Shown: positions 27,692 through 34,671 of the stretch, in pieces
How the letters are laid out: each line of letters opens with the position of its first letter
Numbering within the stretch: position 1 is the stretch's first letter
NCBI RefSeq assembly: GCF_003323745.1
Contig: NZ_QOIL01000003.1
Span: 186,001 to 250,000 of the forward strand
DNA length: 64,000 bases
Reading direction: 5' to 3'
Origin: Sphaerisporangium album
Lineage (GTDB): Bacteria > Actinomycetota > Actinomycetes > Streptosporangiales > Streptosporangiaceae
Position numbers and translations under genes: made by a program
The notes under the pieces: generated by a model
Told to the model about the DNA's origin: nothing
The model's input: the letters and a program-made list of their open reading frames with translations, nothing else
Databases searched by the model: none

Positions 27692-27693
27692 GC

Positions 27694-27753
27694 GTGGACC
27701 GCAAGTACCAAGCCCTACGCCGGCCCAAGATCCGCAACCCGAAGAAGGGATGA
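27694..27753 (+). CDS. Mini-peptide 3 of the MDR-RRP array
   Basis: 19 residues from GTG: VDRKYQALRRPKIRNPKKG. Upstream GAGGAGGAG at the end of ORF 2 is a strong SD. C-terminal six residues are identical to peptide 6. Confidence 0.77.
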   Translation: MDRKYQALRRPKIRNPKKG

Positions 27754-27755
27754 CC

Positions 27756-27815
27756 ATGGACCGCAGAGCTATGGCGGCGCGCCGCCCCAAGGTCTCAAAG
27801 CCGAAGAAGGGCTGA
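27756..27815 (+). CDS. Mini-peptide 4 of the MDR-RRP array
   Basis: 19 residues: MDRRAMAARRPKVSKPKKG. Starts two bases after the TGA of ORF 3; SD GAAGAAGGGA lies inside the last codons of ORF 3. Confidence 0.78.
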   Translation: MDRRAMAARRPKVSKPKKG

Positions 27816-27817
27816 CC

Positions 27818-27871
27818 ATGGACCGCAGAAGGTCGGCGTCACGTCGTCCGAGAATCTCCAGGTCGAAGTAG
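27818..27871 (+). CDS. Mini-peptide 5 of the MDR-RRP array
   Basis: 17 residues: MDRRRSASRRPRISRSK, ending at TAG. Short C-terminus without PKKG. Coupled to ORF 4 by TGACCATG. Confidence 0.75.
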   Translation: MDRRRSASRRPRISRSK

Positions 27872-27880
27872 GGACGAGCC

Positions 27881-27940
27881 ATGGACCGCAGGAAGCTCCA
27901 GGCACGTCGTCCCAAGATCCGCAACCCGAAGAAGGGCTGA
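27881..27940 (+). CDS. Mini-peptide 6 of the MDR-RRP array
   Basis: 19 residues: MDRRKLQARRPKIRNPKKG. The longest gap of the array (9 bases) precedes it and contains its own SD-like GTAGGGACGAG. Confidence 0.77.
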   Translation: MDRRKLQARRPKIRNPKKG

Positions 27941-27942
27941 CC

Positions 27943-28005
27943 ATGGACCGCATGCACCACGCGACGCGCCGCCCCAGGATCGCCACGCCGAAGAAGAAGG
28001 GGTGA
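27943..28005 (+). CDS. Mini-peptide 7 of the MDR-RRP array
   Basis: 20 residues, the longest: MDRMHHATRRPRIATPKKKG. Has a His pair and an extra Lys before the final Gly. Coupled by TGACCATG. Confidence 0.77.
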   Translation: MDRMHHATRRPRIATPKKKG

Positions 28006-28007
28006 CC

Positions 28008-28064
28008 ATGGACCGAGCCATGGTGACGCTGCGCCGTCCGCGCGTGCGTCCGAAGAAAGGCTGA
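28008..28064 (+). CDS. Mini-peptide 8 of the MDR-RRP array
   Basis: 18 residues: MDRAMVTLRRPRVRPKKG. An internal GTG-containing hydrophobic stretch replaces the usual basic residues 4-8. Coupled by TGACCATG. Confidence 0.75.
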   Translation: MDRAMVTLRRPRVRPKKG

Positions 28065-28066
28065 TC

Positions 28067-28123
28067 ATGGACCGCCGTAAGAAGACCTTACGCCGTCCGC
28101 GCGTCATCGCGACGAAGGACTGA
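28067..28123 (+). CDS. Mini-peptide 9 of the MDR-RRP array
   Basis: 18 residues: MDRRKKTLRRPRVIATKD. The only copy ending in an acidic residue. SD GAAGAAAGG in the end of ORF 8. Confidence 0.75.
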   Translation: MDRRKKTLRRPRVIATKD

Positions 28124-28126
28124 GAC

Positions 28127-28180
28127 ATGGACCGCAACCGCAGGGCCGCCCGCCGGCCGCGCGTGACCCGTTCCCGCTAG
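28127..28180 (+). CDS. Mini-peptide 10 of the MDR-RRP array
   Basis: 17 residues: MDRNRRAARRPRVTRSR, ending at TAG. Last copy; 52 bases separate it from the NDK-like gene, which has its own SD. Confidence 0.75.
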   Translation: MDRNRRAARRPRVTRSR

Positions 28181-28232
28181 TCCCGACAGAACCCCCGAAC
28201 AAACCGGTCGGTAACCTTCCAAGGAGTGATGG

Positions 28233-29099
28233 GTGACAGCGATCGATTGGCAGCGGACCGTTCTCGTTCTCCTACCACCCGACGCGCTGGAACGTCACCT
28301 GTGCTCCTCAGTCCTGGACCTGCTGGAACGTCACGCGTTCACTCCGGTGCGCTATGACGTTCTCTGGCACCGGCCGCCCAACCAGGACTCCTGGCAGGAA
28401 CGCAACATCTCTTCCGTATGGGAGGCCTACTTCTACCGGCAGGTCGACCTGGTGTTCGACCTCGGACCCACCCTCGCTCTGCTGGTAGAGGACGGGCAGG
28501 CGGACGTCTCGCCCGAACCGCCCCACAAACGGCTTCGCGCGCTCAAGGGCGCGAGCCACCCGGCGGAAGCCGCCCCCGGCACGATCCGCCGCGACTTCCG
28601 CGCGATCAACGTGATGCTGGACATCATCCACACCTCCGACAGCCCCGAGGACTCCGAGCTGGAGGCGTCGGTCTTCTTCGGCCCCGGCCTCGGACGGCCG
28701 CTCGACGGCGGCCAGACCGAGCTGCGCGAGCTCGTCGCCCTGCTGGAGGCGGGCATCCCGCGGGAGACCCGGGAGTACGACGACGTGCGCGCCGGGCTGC
28801 GCTCCAAGATCACCGCCGCCGTCTGGAACGACCTGACCGCCGAGGCCCGCAAGCTCGCCCCCGGGCTGGCCACCGACCCGCGTCCCGGCGCGGGCGCCGA
28901 GCTGGCCGCGCTGCTCCCCGGCGGCGCGTCGCACCCACTGGCCGAGCTGGTCTCCTGCGAGTTCCTGCCCGACCACCCGCAGGTGGACCTCAAGCGCGGG
29001 GCGGCGCAACTGGCGGTCTACGGGCTCACGCTGGACCGCTGGGAACACGCGGTCCTGCGGACGTCCATGACCTTCCCACCCCTACGCCGAGACTCCTGA
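28233..29099 (+). CDS. Divergent nucleoside-diphosphate-kinase-like protein
   Basis: 288-aa protein whose first ~150 residues follow the NDP-kinase fold: RTVLVLLPPDALERH at 8-22 (normally ...IKPDA), KGASHPAEAAPGTIRRDF at 105-122 and IIHTSDSPEDSELEASVFF at 131-149. The phospho-accepting His (H133) and the following S-D-S are kept, but the ATP-phosphate Lys of the KP motif is replaced by Pro and the Asn before His is lost, so ordinary NDP kinase activity is doubtful. A ~140-residue C-terminal extension is unlike NDK. GTG 28233 follows AAGGAG by six bases. It directly follows the mini-ORF array in the same direction and probably acts on it. Confidence 0.72.
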   Translation: MTAIDWQRTVLVLLPPDALERHLCSSVLDLLERHAFTPVRYDVLWHRPPNQDSWQERNISSVWEAYFYRQVDLVFDLGPTLALLVEDGQADVSPEPPHKRLRALKGASHPAEAAPGTIRRDFRAINVMLDIIHTSDSPEDSELEASVFFGPGLGRPLDGGQTELRELVALLEAGIPRETREYDDVRAGLRSKITAAVWNDLTAEARKLAPGLATDPRPGAGAELAALLPGGASHPLAELVSCEFLPDHPQVDLKRGAAQLAVYGLTLDRWEHAVLRTSMTFPPLRRDS

Positions 29100-29107
29100 C
29101 CCGAGCT

Positions 29108-29210
29108 GCCGTGCCGAAGGCGCGGCAATAAGCACTGGTCGGGGCGCGGCGGAAGAACACCGACTCTAAGGCGCCCCGAACCGCCGTGCCGGAGGCGCGG
29201 CAATAAGCAC
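29108..29210. repeat. 28-bp direct repeat at the 3' end of the first FemAB-like gene
   Basis: Copies at 29108-29135 and 29183-29210 differ at one base and are 75 bases apart. The second copy encodes the last residues (VLIAAPPAR) of the minus-strand gene; the first lies beyond its stop. It looks like a partial tandem duplication of the gene end. Confidence 0.75.
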
Positions 29211-30335
29211 AGTAGTGCTCGCGCTGTCGGCCACCACGTCGGCCAGTGCGGGGTCCGTCGCGCGTATCCAGCCCGGCGTCGGGACCGCCTCGCAGCCGCG
29301 CGACAGCTTGGCGCGCCAGGCCGCGTGGCCGTACTGGAGCCGGCGCGCCCCGGCCTCGGAGGCGACGCGCACGGGCTCGTAGAACACGGTCGCGAAGTAG
29401 GCGTGGCGCGCCTCGTGGCGGCCGTAGTCCATGCCCGTGCTCACGCAGACCCAGACGCCGCCGTGCCGGACGAAGAGGCTGTGCCCGACCAGCTCGCCGT
29501 CGCCCGGATCGTCCGGCGCGGCCAGCTCGGCGCGGAACAGCAGCGGGGTCGGCACGCCGGCGAACCCCTCCAGGCGGGCGCGCACCTTGTCCCGGTCGGC
29601 CGGGCGGCCGCCGTTGTACTTGGCCGAGTGCGCGCACTTCGACGTCACCACGTCCTCGGGGACGGAGGTCATGGGGACCGCGCGCACCCGTACGCCGGCG
29701 TCCGCGAGCGCGCGCAGCTCGCGGCGGACCTCGCCACGCCGCTTGCGCGGCAGGGCCGCGAGGTAGCCGTCGAACCCGTCCCCGGGCACCGGCAGCTCGC
29801 ACGAGTAGGACAGCTCGACACGGGAGAACCCCTGGCCGGCCAGCACGTCCTGGAGCGCCGCGGTGGACGGCGGCGTGTAGAGGCAGGCGACGGCGCGCAG
29901 GCCCCGCTCCCCCGCCCAGGCGACGATCGCCTCGACCAGCTCCGCCAGGGCGACGGGGTCGCCGGCCAGCGGGCCGAGCGGGTGGCACTCGTAGCCGGGC
30001 AGCATGAGCACGAGGCTGGGGTACCAGCTCTCGGGGGACGGGGGCCGCCACGTGGCGCGGGCCGCGCGCGTCTCCGGGCTCAGCGGCAGCTCGCCGGGGT
30101 CTCCCGACAGGATGTACGGCAGGTCGAAGATCTCGCCCTCGGGCACGCCGTGCAGGACGCTGCCGTACAGCGCGAGCCGCGCCTCACCGTCCTCGCGCAG
30201 TACGAAGGTGAACAGGTCGCCGGGGATACGGCCGCGCATGGCCTCCAGCCACTTCGCGGTCGCGAACAGCGGGGCGCCCGCCGTCAGCCGGTTCCACTCG
30301 TGGGGACGGCCGGGGACGGCCTGGAACTCGCGCAT
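29166..30335 (-). CDS. FemAB/GNAT-like acyl- or aminoacyltransferase 1
   Basis: 389-aa protein with the double-GNAT layout of FemAB/peptidogalycan-type proteins: FDGYLAALPRKRRGEVRRELRAL matches the conserved central helix, and GMDYGRHEARHAYFATVFYEPVRVASEAGARRLQYGHAA the C-terminal GNAT half. Characterised FemAB relatives transfer amino acids from tRNA to amines; others use acyl-CoA. Start ATG 30335 overlaps the stop of the upstream gene (TGATG), so both transferases are coupled. The operon converges on the NDK-like gene and diverges from the ThiS/PP-loop gene. Confidence 0.68.
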   Translation of the reverse strand: MREFQAVPGRPHEWNRLTAGAPLFATAKWLEAMRGRIPGDLFTFVLREDGEARLALYGSVLHGVPEGEIFDLPYILSGDPGELPLSPETRAARATWRPPSPESWYPSLVLMLPGYECHPLGPLAGDPVALAELVEAIVAWAGERGLRAVACLYTPPSTAALQDVLAGQGFSRVELSYSCELPVPGDGFDGYLAALPRKRRGEVRRELRALADAGVRVRAVPMTSVPEDVVTSKCAHSAKYNGGRPADRDKVRARLEGFAGVPTPLLFRAELAAPDDPGDGELVGHSLFVRHGGVWVCVSTGMDYGRHEARHAYFATVFYEPVRVASEAGARRLQYGHAAWRAKLSRGCEAVPTPGWIRATDPALADVVADSASTTVLIAAPPARRFGAP

Positions 30336-31351
30336 CAGACGTGCAGCAGGCAGGCGTCGAGGGGCAGCGGCGAGAGCCCGTGTTTGAGCTTGAAGGCGTG
30401 GTTGCTGCGCCCGCCCTCCAGGACGAGGCGGCCCTCCCGCAGCGCCTGCGCGACCGACTCGGTGTAGAGGATCGGGTAGGGGCTGTAGTTGGCCCGGGTG
30501 TCGTAGTCGACGCCGCAGGCCCACGCGTGGAAGCGGGTCTGGTCGCGTAAGCAGACCGCCACGCCGACGAGTTTGGCGTCCTCGCGCACCTCGACGAGGC
30601 AGGCGCGGTCGCCGAGCGCGCCGACGAAGTCGGCGAACAGGCCGGGCGGGTAGAACGCGCCGGTTCCGTGCCGGGCGGTGGTGGCGGCGCACAGCTCGGC
30701 GACCTCCATCAGGTCGCCCTCCCCGGTGTCCATGACGCGGATCGTCACGCCCGCCTCCAGCGCCCGGCGGCCGTTGCGGCGCAGGTTGGCCCTGCCCCTG
30801 GGCCGGGCCCCGGCGATGTAGTCGTCCGCGCTGGTCATGCCGCGCAGGTCGACGGTGAAGCGGTACTCGATGTGCTCGGCGGGGAAGCCCTCGGCGATGA
30901 GGGCGTCGCGCAGCGGCGAGGTGTGGGGGACGTTGATGAAGCCGTACCAGTCGGCGCCGAGCTCGGCGGCGAGCGCGCGCATCTCCCCGATGACGGCGCT
31001 GGTGACGGCGGCGGTGTGCGGCGCGCCGGGCAGCCAGGCGTCGTAGCAGTGCCAGACGTGGCTGAGCAGGCCGCGGTCGCCGGCGGAGACGGGGTAGCGG
31101 GGGCGCAGATGGCCGATGGGGTCGACCCCGCGCAGCAGTGAGACGGGCAGCACGGCGACGGCCCGCCCGTGCTCGCGGACGACGAAATAGAAGAACGCCT
31201 CGACGCCGGTCAGCGGAAAGCGCTCGTAGGCACGCAAATACCGCTGGTGATAAAACACCGGCGCGCCTGCCCTCGATACAACATCATCCCATTCACCCTC
31301 GTCAACAGCATCGACGGACTTATGTACTTCGACGGTCAATGACGCGCTCAC
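30335..31351 (-). CDS. FemAB/GNAT-like acyl- or aminoacyltransferase 2
   Basis: 338-aa paralogue of the preceding protein. Diagnostic pieces: YHQRYLRAYERFPL, then ARPRGRANLRRNGRRALEAG (central helix) and the C-terminal YCDTRANYSPYPILY-like segment GVDYDTRANYSPYPILYTES, typical of the peptidogalycan biosynthesis/recognition family. GTG 31351 with only a run of G upstream as SD. Two such transferases side by side suggest sequential additions to one acceptor, possibly a peptide; that is inference. Confidence 0.68.
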   Translation of the reverse strand: MSASLTVEVHKSVDAVDEGEWDDVVSRAGAPVFYHQRYLRAYERFPLTGVEAFFYFVVREHGRAVAVLPVSLLRGVDPIGHLRPRYPVSAGDRGLLSHVWHCYDAWLPGAPHTAAVTSAVIGEMRALAAELGADWYGFINVPHTSPLRDALIAEGFPAEHIEYRFTVDLRGMTSADDYIAGARPRGRANLRRNGRRALEAGVTIRVMDTGEGDLMEVAELCAATTARHGTGAFYPPGLFADFVGALGDRACLVEVREDAKLVGVAVCLRDQTRFHAWACGVDYDTRANYSPYPILYTESVAQALREGRLVLEGGRSNHAFKLKHGLSPLPLDACLLHV

Positions 31352-31392
31352 GGCCCCCCCGACATGGATTCACGGTCCATCGACTACGACGC

Positions 31393-31423
31393 TTGACGCG
31401 AATGGCGTAAATGACCCCATACT
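31393..31423 (+). promoter_or_regulatory. Possible promoter for the ThiS/PP-loop operon
   Basis: TTGACG (31393-31398) and CATACT (31418-31423) with a 19-base spacer, 35 bases before the GTG start. The spacer is long, so this is tentative. The same 106-base gap must also serve the divergent transferase operon. Confidence 0.35.
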
Positions 31424-31457
31424 AAGCGGACACCACAGCAGTGAGGGAGAAAAAGCC

Positions 31458-32663
31458 GTGGCCCACGTCGTCTTCCATGACAAAGTCGGCGGCTCGGAGA
31501 CTCTGAGCGCCACCCCCGGACGGCCGCTGACTGAGGTCCTGACGGCGTACGGCATTCCCGTAAACGCCGTGCTTACGACCCAGAACGGGAAAATCGTTCC
31601 CGAGGAGACCACGACCGTCGGGGCAGACGACGTGATCGAGATCCGGCAGGTCCGCCACTACGACCTGGACGTCACCCGCAAGCCTCAACGTACCGTTTAC
31701 GGCACCCCCGATCCCGTTTACGTGAAAACGGTCATGTTCGACGTAAACGGACAACTGGAGCATCGGTCCGAGCAGTTCGACCGCGAGGGCTTCGTCCGGT
31801 ACGTCGAGGAGACTTTCGTCCAGAGCATCCTCAGCCACTCGGTGCTCCGGCCCGGCGAATCGGTCGTCATCGGCCTTTCCGGGGGACGGGACAGCGTGGC
31901 GTTCGTCAAGCTTCTGGAGCGCGTCGGGGACCGCCTGCCCAAGGTCCCCATGACCTCGGTCACGATCACCGGCCTGCCCGACTGGGACGAGCCGGCGACG
32001 TTCGAGGCCGCCCGCGCCTCGGCGGCCGGGCTCGGCATCGACCAGGTCATCGTCACCGCCCAGGACATCGAGCGCGTCTTCAAGATGCGCCGCCCGTTCG
32101 TCGAGGCCATGAACAGCGTCGTCTCCGGCGAGCACCGGCACTACAACATGGTCGTCGGCCACCACGTGCTGCGCCGCATGCTGGAGAACTACGCCCAGGA
32201 GCACGGCGCGAGCACGGTGGCGTTCGGCTTCAACGGCGACGACCTCGTGGCCAGCATGGTCACCTGGATCACCAGCGGCTACCGCATGGGCGGCATCCCG
32301 GTCCGGGAGTTCGGCGGCCTGCGCTACATCTTCCCGCTCTACCGCATCACCAAGAAGGAGCTGATGCTCTACCTGGAGCTCGTCGCCCCCGAGCTCAACC
32401 GGCAGGGCACGCCGGGCCGCTTCACCACCGGCCCCCAGGACCGCTCGATCGCCTACGCGCTGGCCGACCACCTGTACGGCCTGTGGCCCGGCATCGACTA
32501 CTACCTGTTCGAGTCGTTCGCCAACATGCAGCGCTACATGTTCCCGTTCGTGGAGCAGAAGTGCCGCATGTGCGAAGGGGTCTACATCCTCCAGGAAGGA
32601 GTACAGAACCCGCCGGACCTCTGCGACGTGTGCGAGTTCTTCGGCAAGATGGGCTTCTCATGA
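31458..32663 (+). CDS. Fusion of ThiS/MoaD-like domain and TtuA/CTU1-type PP-loop ATPase
   Basis: 401 aa. Residues 1-68 form a beta-grasp, ubiquitin-like domain (PLTEVLTAYGIPVNAVLTTQNG; VGADDVIEIRQV). Residues ~90-330 are an adenylating PP-loop ATPase with SGGRDS at 141-146 and FGFNGDD, the counterpart of GHNLDD. C-terminal C369-x2-C372 and C389-x2-C392 look like a zinc or Fe-S knuckle. In sulfur-inserting TtuA/TtcA proteins a central CxxC binds [4Fe-4S]; here that place reads VVGHHVLRR, without Cys. The carrier is fused N-terminally and lacks a free Gly-Gly end. So the reaction is probably ATP-dependent activation, but thiolation as in TtuA is uncertain. GTG start with GAGGGAG upstream; ATGA overlap with next gene. 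Confidence 0.75.
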   Translation: MAHVVFHDKVGGSETLSATPGRPLTEVLTAYGIPVNAVLTTQNGKIVPEETTTVGADDVIEIRQVRHYDLDVTRKPQRTVYGTPDPVYVKTVMFDVNGQLEHRSEQFDREGFVRYVEETFVQSILSHSVLRPGESVVIGLSGGRDSVAFVKLLERVGDRLPKVPMTSVTITGLPDWDEPATFEAARASAAGLGIDQVIVTAQDIERVFKMRRPFVEAMNSVVSGEHRHYNMVVGHHVLRRMLENYAQEHGASTVAFGFNGDDLVASMVTWITSGYRMGGIPVREFGGLRYIFPLYRITKKELMLYLELVAPELNRQGTPGRFTTGPQDRSIAYALADHLYGLWPGIDYYLFESFANMQRYMFPFVEQKCRMCEGVYILQEGVQNPPDLCDVCEFFGKMGFS

Positions 32664-34567
32664 CGCGGTGGTACGCCGAGTACTTCACCGCCGACTACTG
32701 GAGCTTCGCCCGCCACGAGTACACCGCCGCACGCACGGCCGGTGAGGTCGCCTACCTGGTCAAGACGCTGGAGGAGCACGCGCCCGGGCGGCGCGTGCTC
32801 GACCTCGGCTGCGGAATCGGCCGGCACGCCGTCGCGCTGGCCGAGCACGGCTTCGAGGTCGTCGGCGTCGACGTCGGCCGGTGGGCGCTCGACCGGGCCG
32901 AGGAGTCCGCGCGGCGGGCGGGCGTCCCGCTGACGGTGGTGCTCGCCGACCTGTTCGGACGGGCCGACCTGCCGGAGGCGGACGCGGCGGTCTGCCTGCA
33001 GAACTTCGGCTGGGGCACCGACGACGAGCAGCGCCGGTTCCTGCGCCGGGTGCGCGAGCGGCTCGTCCCCGGCGGGGTGCTCGTCCTGGACCACTCCAAC
33101 GTGACCGGGATCCTGACCAGGTACCAGCCCACGGCGCGGTTCGAGGCCGAGGGCACCGTCTTCGACTTCTTCCGCTCCTATGACCCGGTGACCGGCCGCA
33201 ACCAGGGCGAGCTGCGCGTCACCCACCCGGACGGCACCGTCGCGCGCCTGCTGGACGACGTGCGGCTCTACCAGCCGCCCGAGGTCGCGGCGATGCTCCG
33301 CGACGCGGGCTACGAGATCGTCCGCGTGGACGCCGACTTCGCCGCCGGGTCCGAGGTCCGGATCGACACCCGGTATGTCCAGTTCGTCGCCCGTGCGGCC
33401 GCCAGGCCCGAGCCCGCCGTCCTCGACTACACCCGCGTCACGCCCGCGCCGGGCGACCTCGACCTGCGCTGGGCCCCCGACGAGATCGAGTTCGTCCGCG
33501 ACGTGATCGACGAGGTCTGGGCCGAGGTCGCCCCGCACGGACGCCCCACGCCCGCCGCCGGCGACATCCCCGACCACCGGCCCGATTCCGCGCCCGCCGA
33601 CCACTCGTACCACAGGCCTAACTCGGCACCGGCCGAGCACCCAGACCACCGGCCCGCCTCAGTGCTCGCCGACCTCGCCCGGCACCTCGCGGTCACCGAC
33701 CCGTACGGCGGCGTGCGTGCGGCACCCGTACTGAGCGCGCACTTCGGCGCCGATATCACCCCGGAACGGGTGATCGCGGGCGCGGGCACCACCACCCTGT
33801 TGCACGCCCTTGGCGCGCTCGCCGCGCCCGGGACGCTGCTGTGCACGCCGTACTCCCACCCGGACCTGCCCGGCTGGGCGGCCCGGCTCGGCGCGACACT
33901 GCGCCCGTTCGACCCGGCCGCCGACGACGCGCCCGAAACGATCGCCCGGCTGCGGCCCGCGCTCGTGCTGGTCGAGCGTCCCGGCGTCCTAGGCGAGCTT
34001 CTGCCCCCGGACCGCGTCCGCGCCCTCGCCGAGGCGGCCAGGGACGTCGGCGGGCTGCTGGTGCTGGACGAGGCGTGCGCGACGTACGCCGGGCCGGAGG
34101 CCAGCGCCGTGCCGCTCACCTCCGAGGCCGAGGGGCTCGTCGTGCTGCGCGGCCTGTCCAAGGGGTACTGCTGCGGCGGCCTGCGCATCGGATTCGCCAT
34201 CTGCTCGGCCGGCACCGGGGCCACGCTGCGCCGGGCCGCGCCGCCGCTAGCCGCCTCCGCACTCCCGCTGGAGGTGGCGCTGCGCCTCCTCGAACGCGGC
34301 GACGTCCTCCAGCCGCTGCGCACGGCCCTCGCCACGGCCAAACCCGAGCTGGTCGCAGGCCTGCGCCGACTCGGCCTCACCGTGGCACCGGGACACCCGA
34401 CGCTGCCGTGGGTCACGGTCGAGGGCCACGTCCCGCCCGGCCTGCTCGGCAAACCGGTACGCCCGATCTTCGGCGCCCCGCGCACCCGGATCAGCGTGCC
34501 GCTGTCGGCCGCGCGCCGGGACGCGTTCCGCGCGCTGGTGGAGCGGGCGGACGCGGCGGGCGGATGA
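32660..34567 (+). CDS. Methyltransferase-aminotransferase fusion protein
   Basis: 635 aa, two enzymes in one chain. N-terminal SAM methyltransferase with motif I LDLGCGIGRHA at 47-57 and motif post-I VVGVDVG; ends near residue 245. A Pro/His/Asp-rich linker with repeated DHRPxSAPA-like units (about 290-330) leads to a fold-type I PLP aminotransferase: VIAGAGTTTLLHAL, VLDEACATYAG (PLP Asp) and the PLP lysine K501 in LRGLSKGYCCGGLRIG. It resembles histidinol-phosphate-type aminotransferases. ATG 32660 overlaps the previous stop. Substrates unknown; a small-molecule or peptide-terminal amino acid is likely from context. Confidence 0.8.
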   Translation: MTRWYAEYFTADYWSFARHEYTAARTAGEVAYLVKTLEEHAPGRRVLDLGCGIGRHAVALAEHGFEVVGVDVGRWALDRAEESARRAGVPLTVVLADLFGRADLPEADAAVCLQNFGWGTDDEQRRFLRRVRERLVPGGVLVLDHSNVTGILTRYQPTARFEAEGTVFDFFRSYDPVTGRNQGELRVTHPDGTVARLLDDVRLYQPPEVAAMLRDAGYEIVRVDADFAAGSEVRIDTRYVQFVARAAARPEPAVLDYTRVTPAPGDLDLRWAPDEIEFVRDVIDEVWAEVAPHGRPTPAAGDIPDHRPDSAPADHSYHRPNSAPAEHPDHRPASVLADLARHLAVTDPYGGVRAAPVLSAHFGADITPERVIAGAGTTTLLHALGALAAPGTLLCTPYSHPDLPGWAARLGATLRPFDPAADDAPETIARLRPALVLVERPGVLGELLPPDRVRALAEAARDVGGLLVLDEACATYAGPEASAVPLTSEAEGLVVLRGLSKGYCCGGLRIGFAICSAGTGATLRRAAPPLAASALPLEVALRLLERGDVLQPLRTALATAKPELVAGLRRLGLTVAPGHPTLPWVTVEGHVPPGLLGKPVRPIFGAPRTRISVPLSAARRDAFRALVERADAAGG

Positions 34568-34671
34568 ATCTCGTGGTGGTGGCCGGTGGGCGCCGTGCGG
34601 GCCGACGAGCGCCGCTGAGCTCGGTGAAGGCCGGGTGAGCATCGTTGCGGGCCGGTGAGCGCGGTGAGCCG

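Larger units (their letters stand above)
27570..28180 (+). repeat. Tandem array of ten paralogous mini-ORFs (about 62-bp period)
   Basis: Ten complete, non-overlapping reading frames follow one another with gaps of 2-9 bases. Each has a start, a stop and the pattern (M/V)-D-R-x5-R-R-P-(K/R)-(V/I), while the residues between and after are variable. The conservation is at protein level (D2, R3, R9, R10, P11 invariant, synonymous changes such as CGC/CGT/CGG in the RR), which argues for translation and not for a DNA repeat alone. Six of nine junctions read TGA, two bases, ATG. The end codons AAG-AAG-GGC of one ORF act as SD for the next. Confidence 0.85.

Noticed and set aside
27570-28180. Reading the array as a CRISPR or simple minisatellite
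   Set aside because: Units vary in length, there are no identical repeats separated by unique spacers, and conservation follows codons with start/stop signals.
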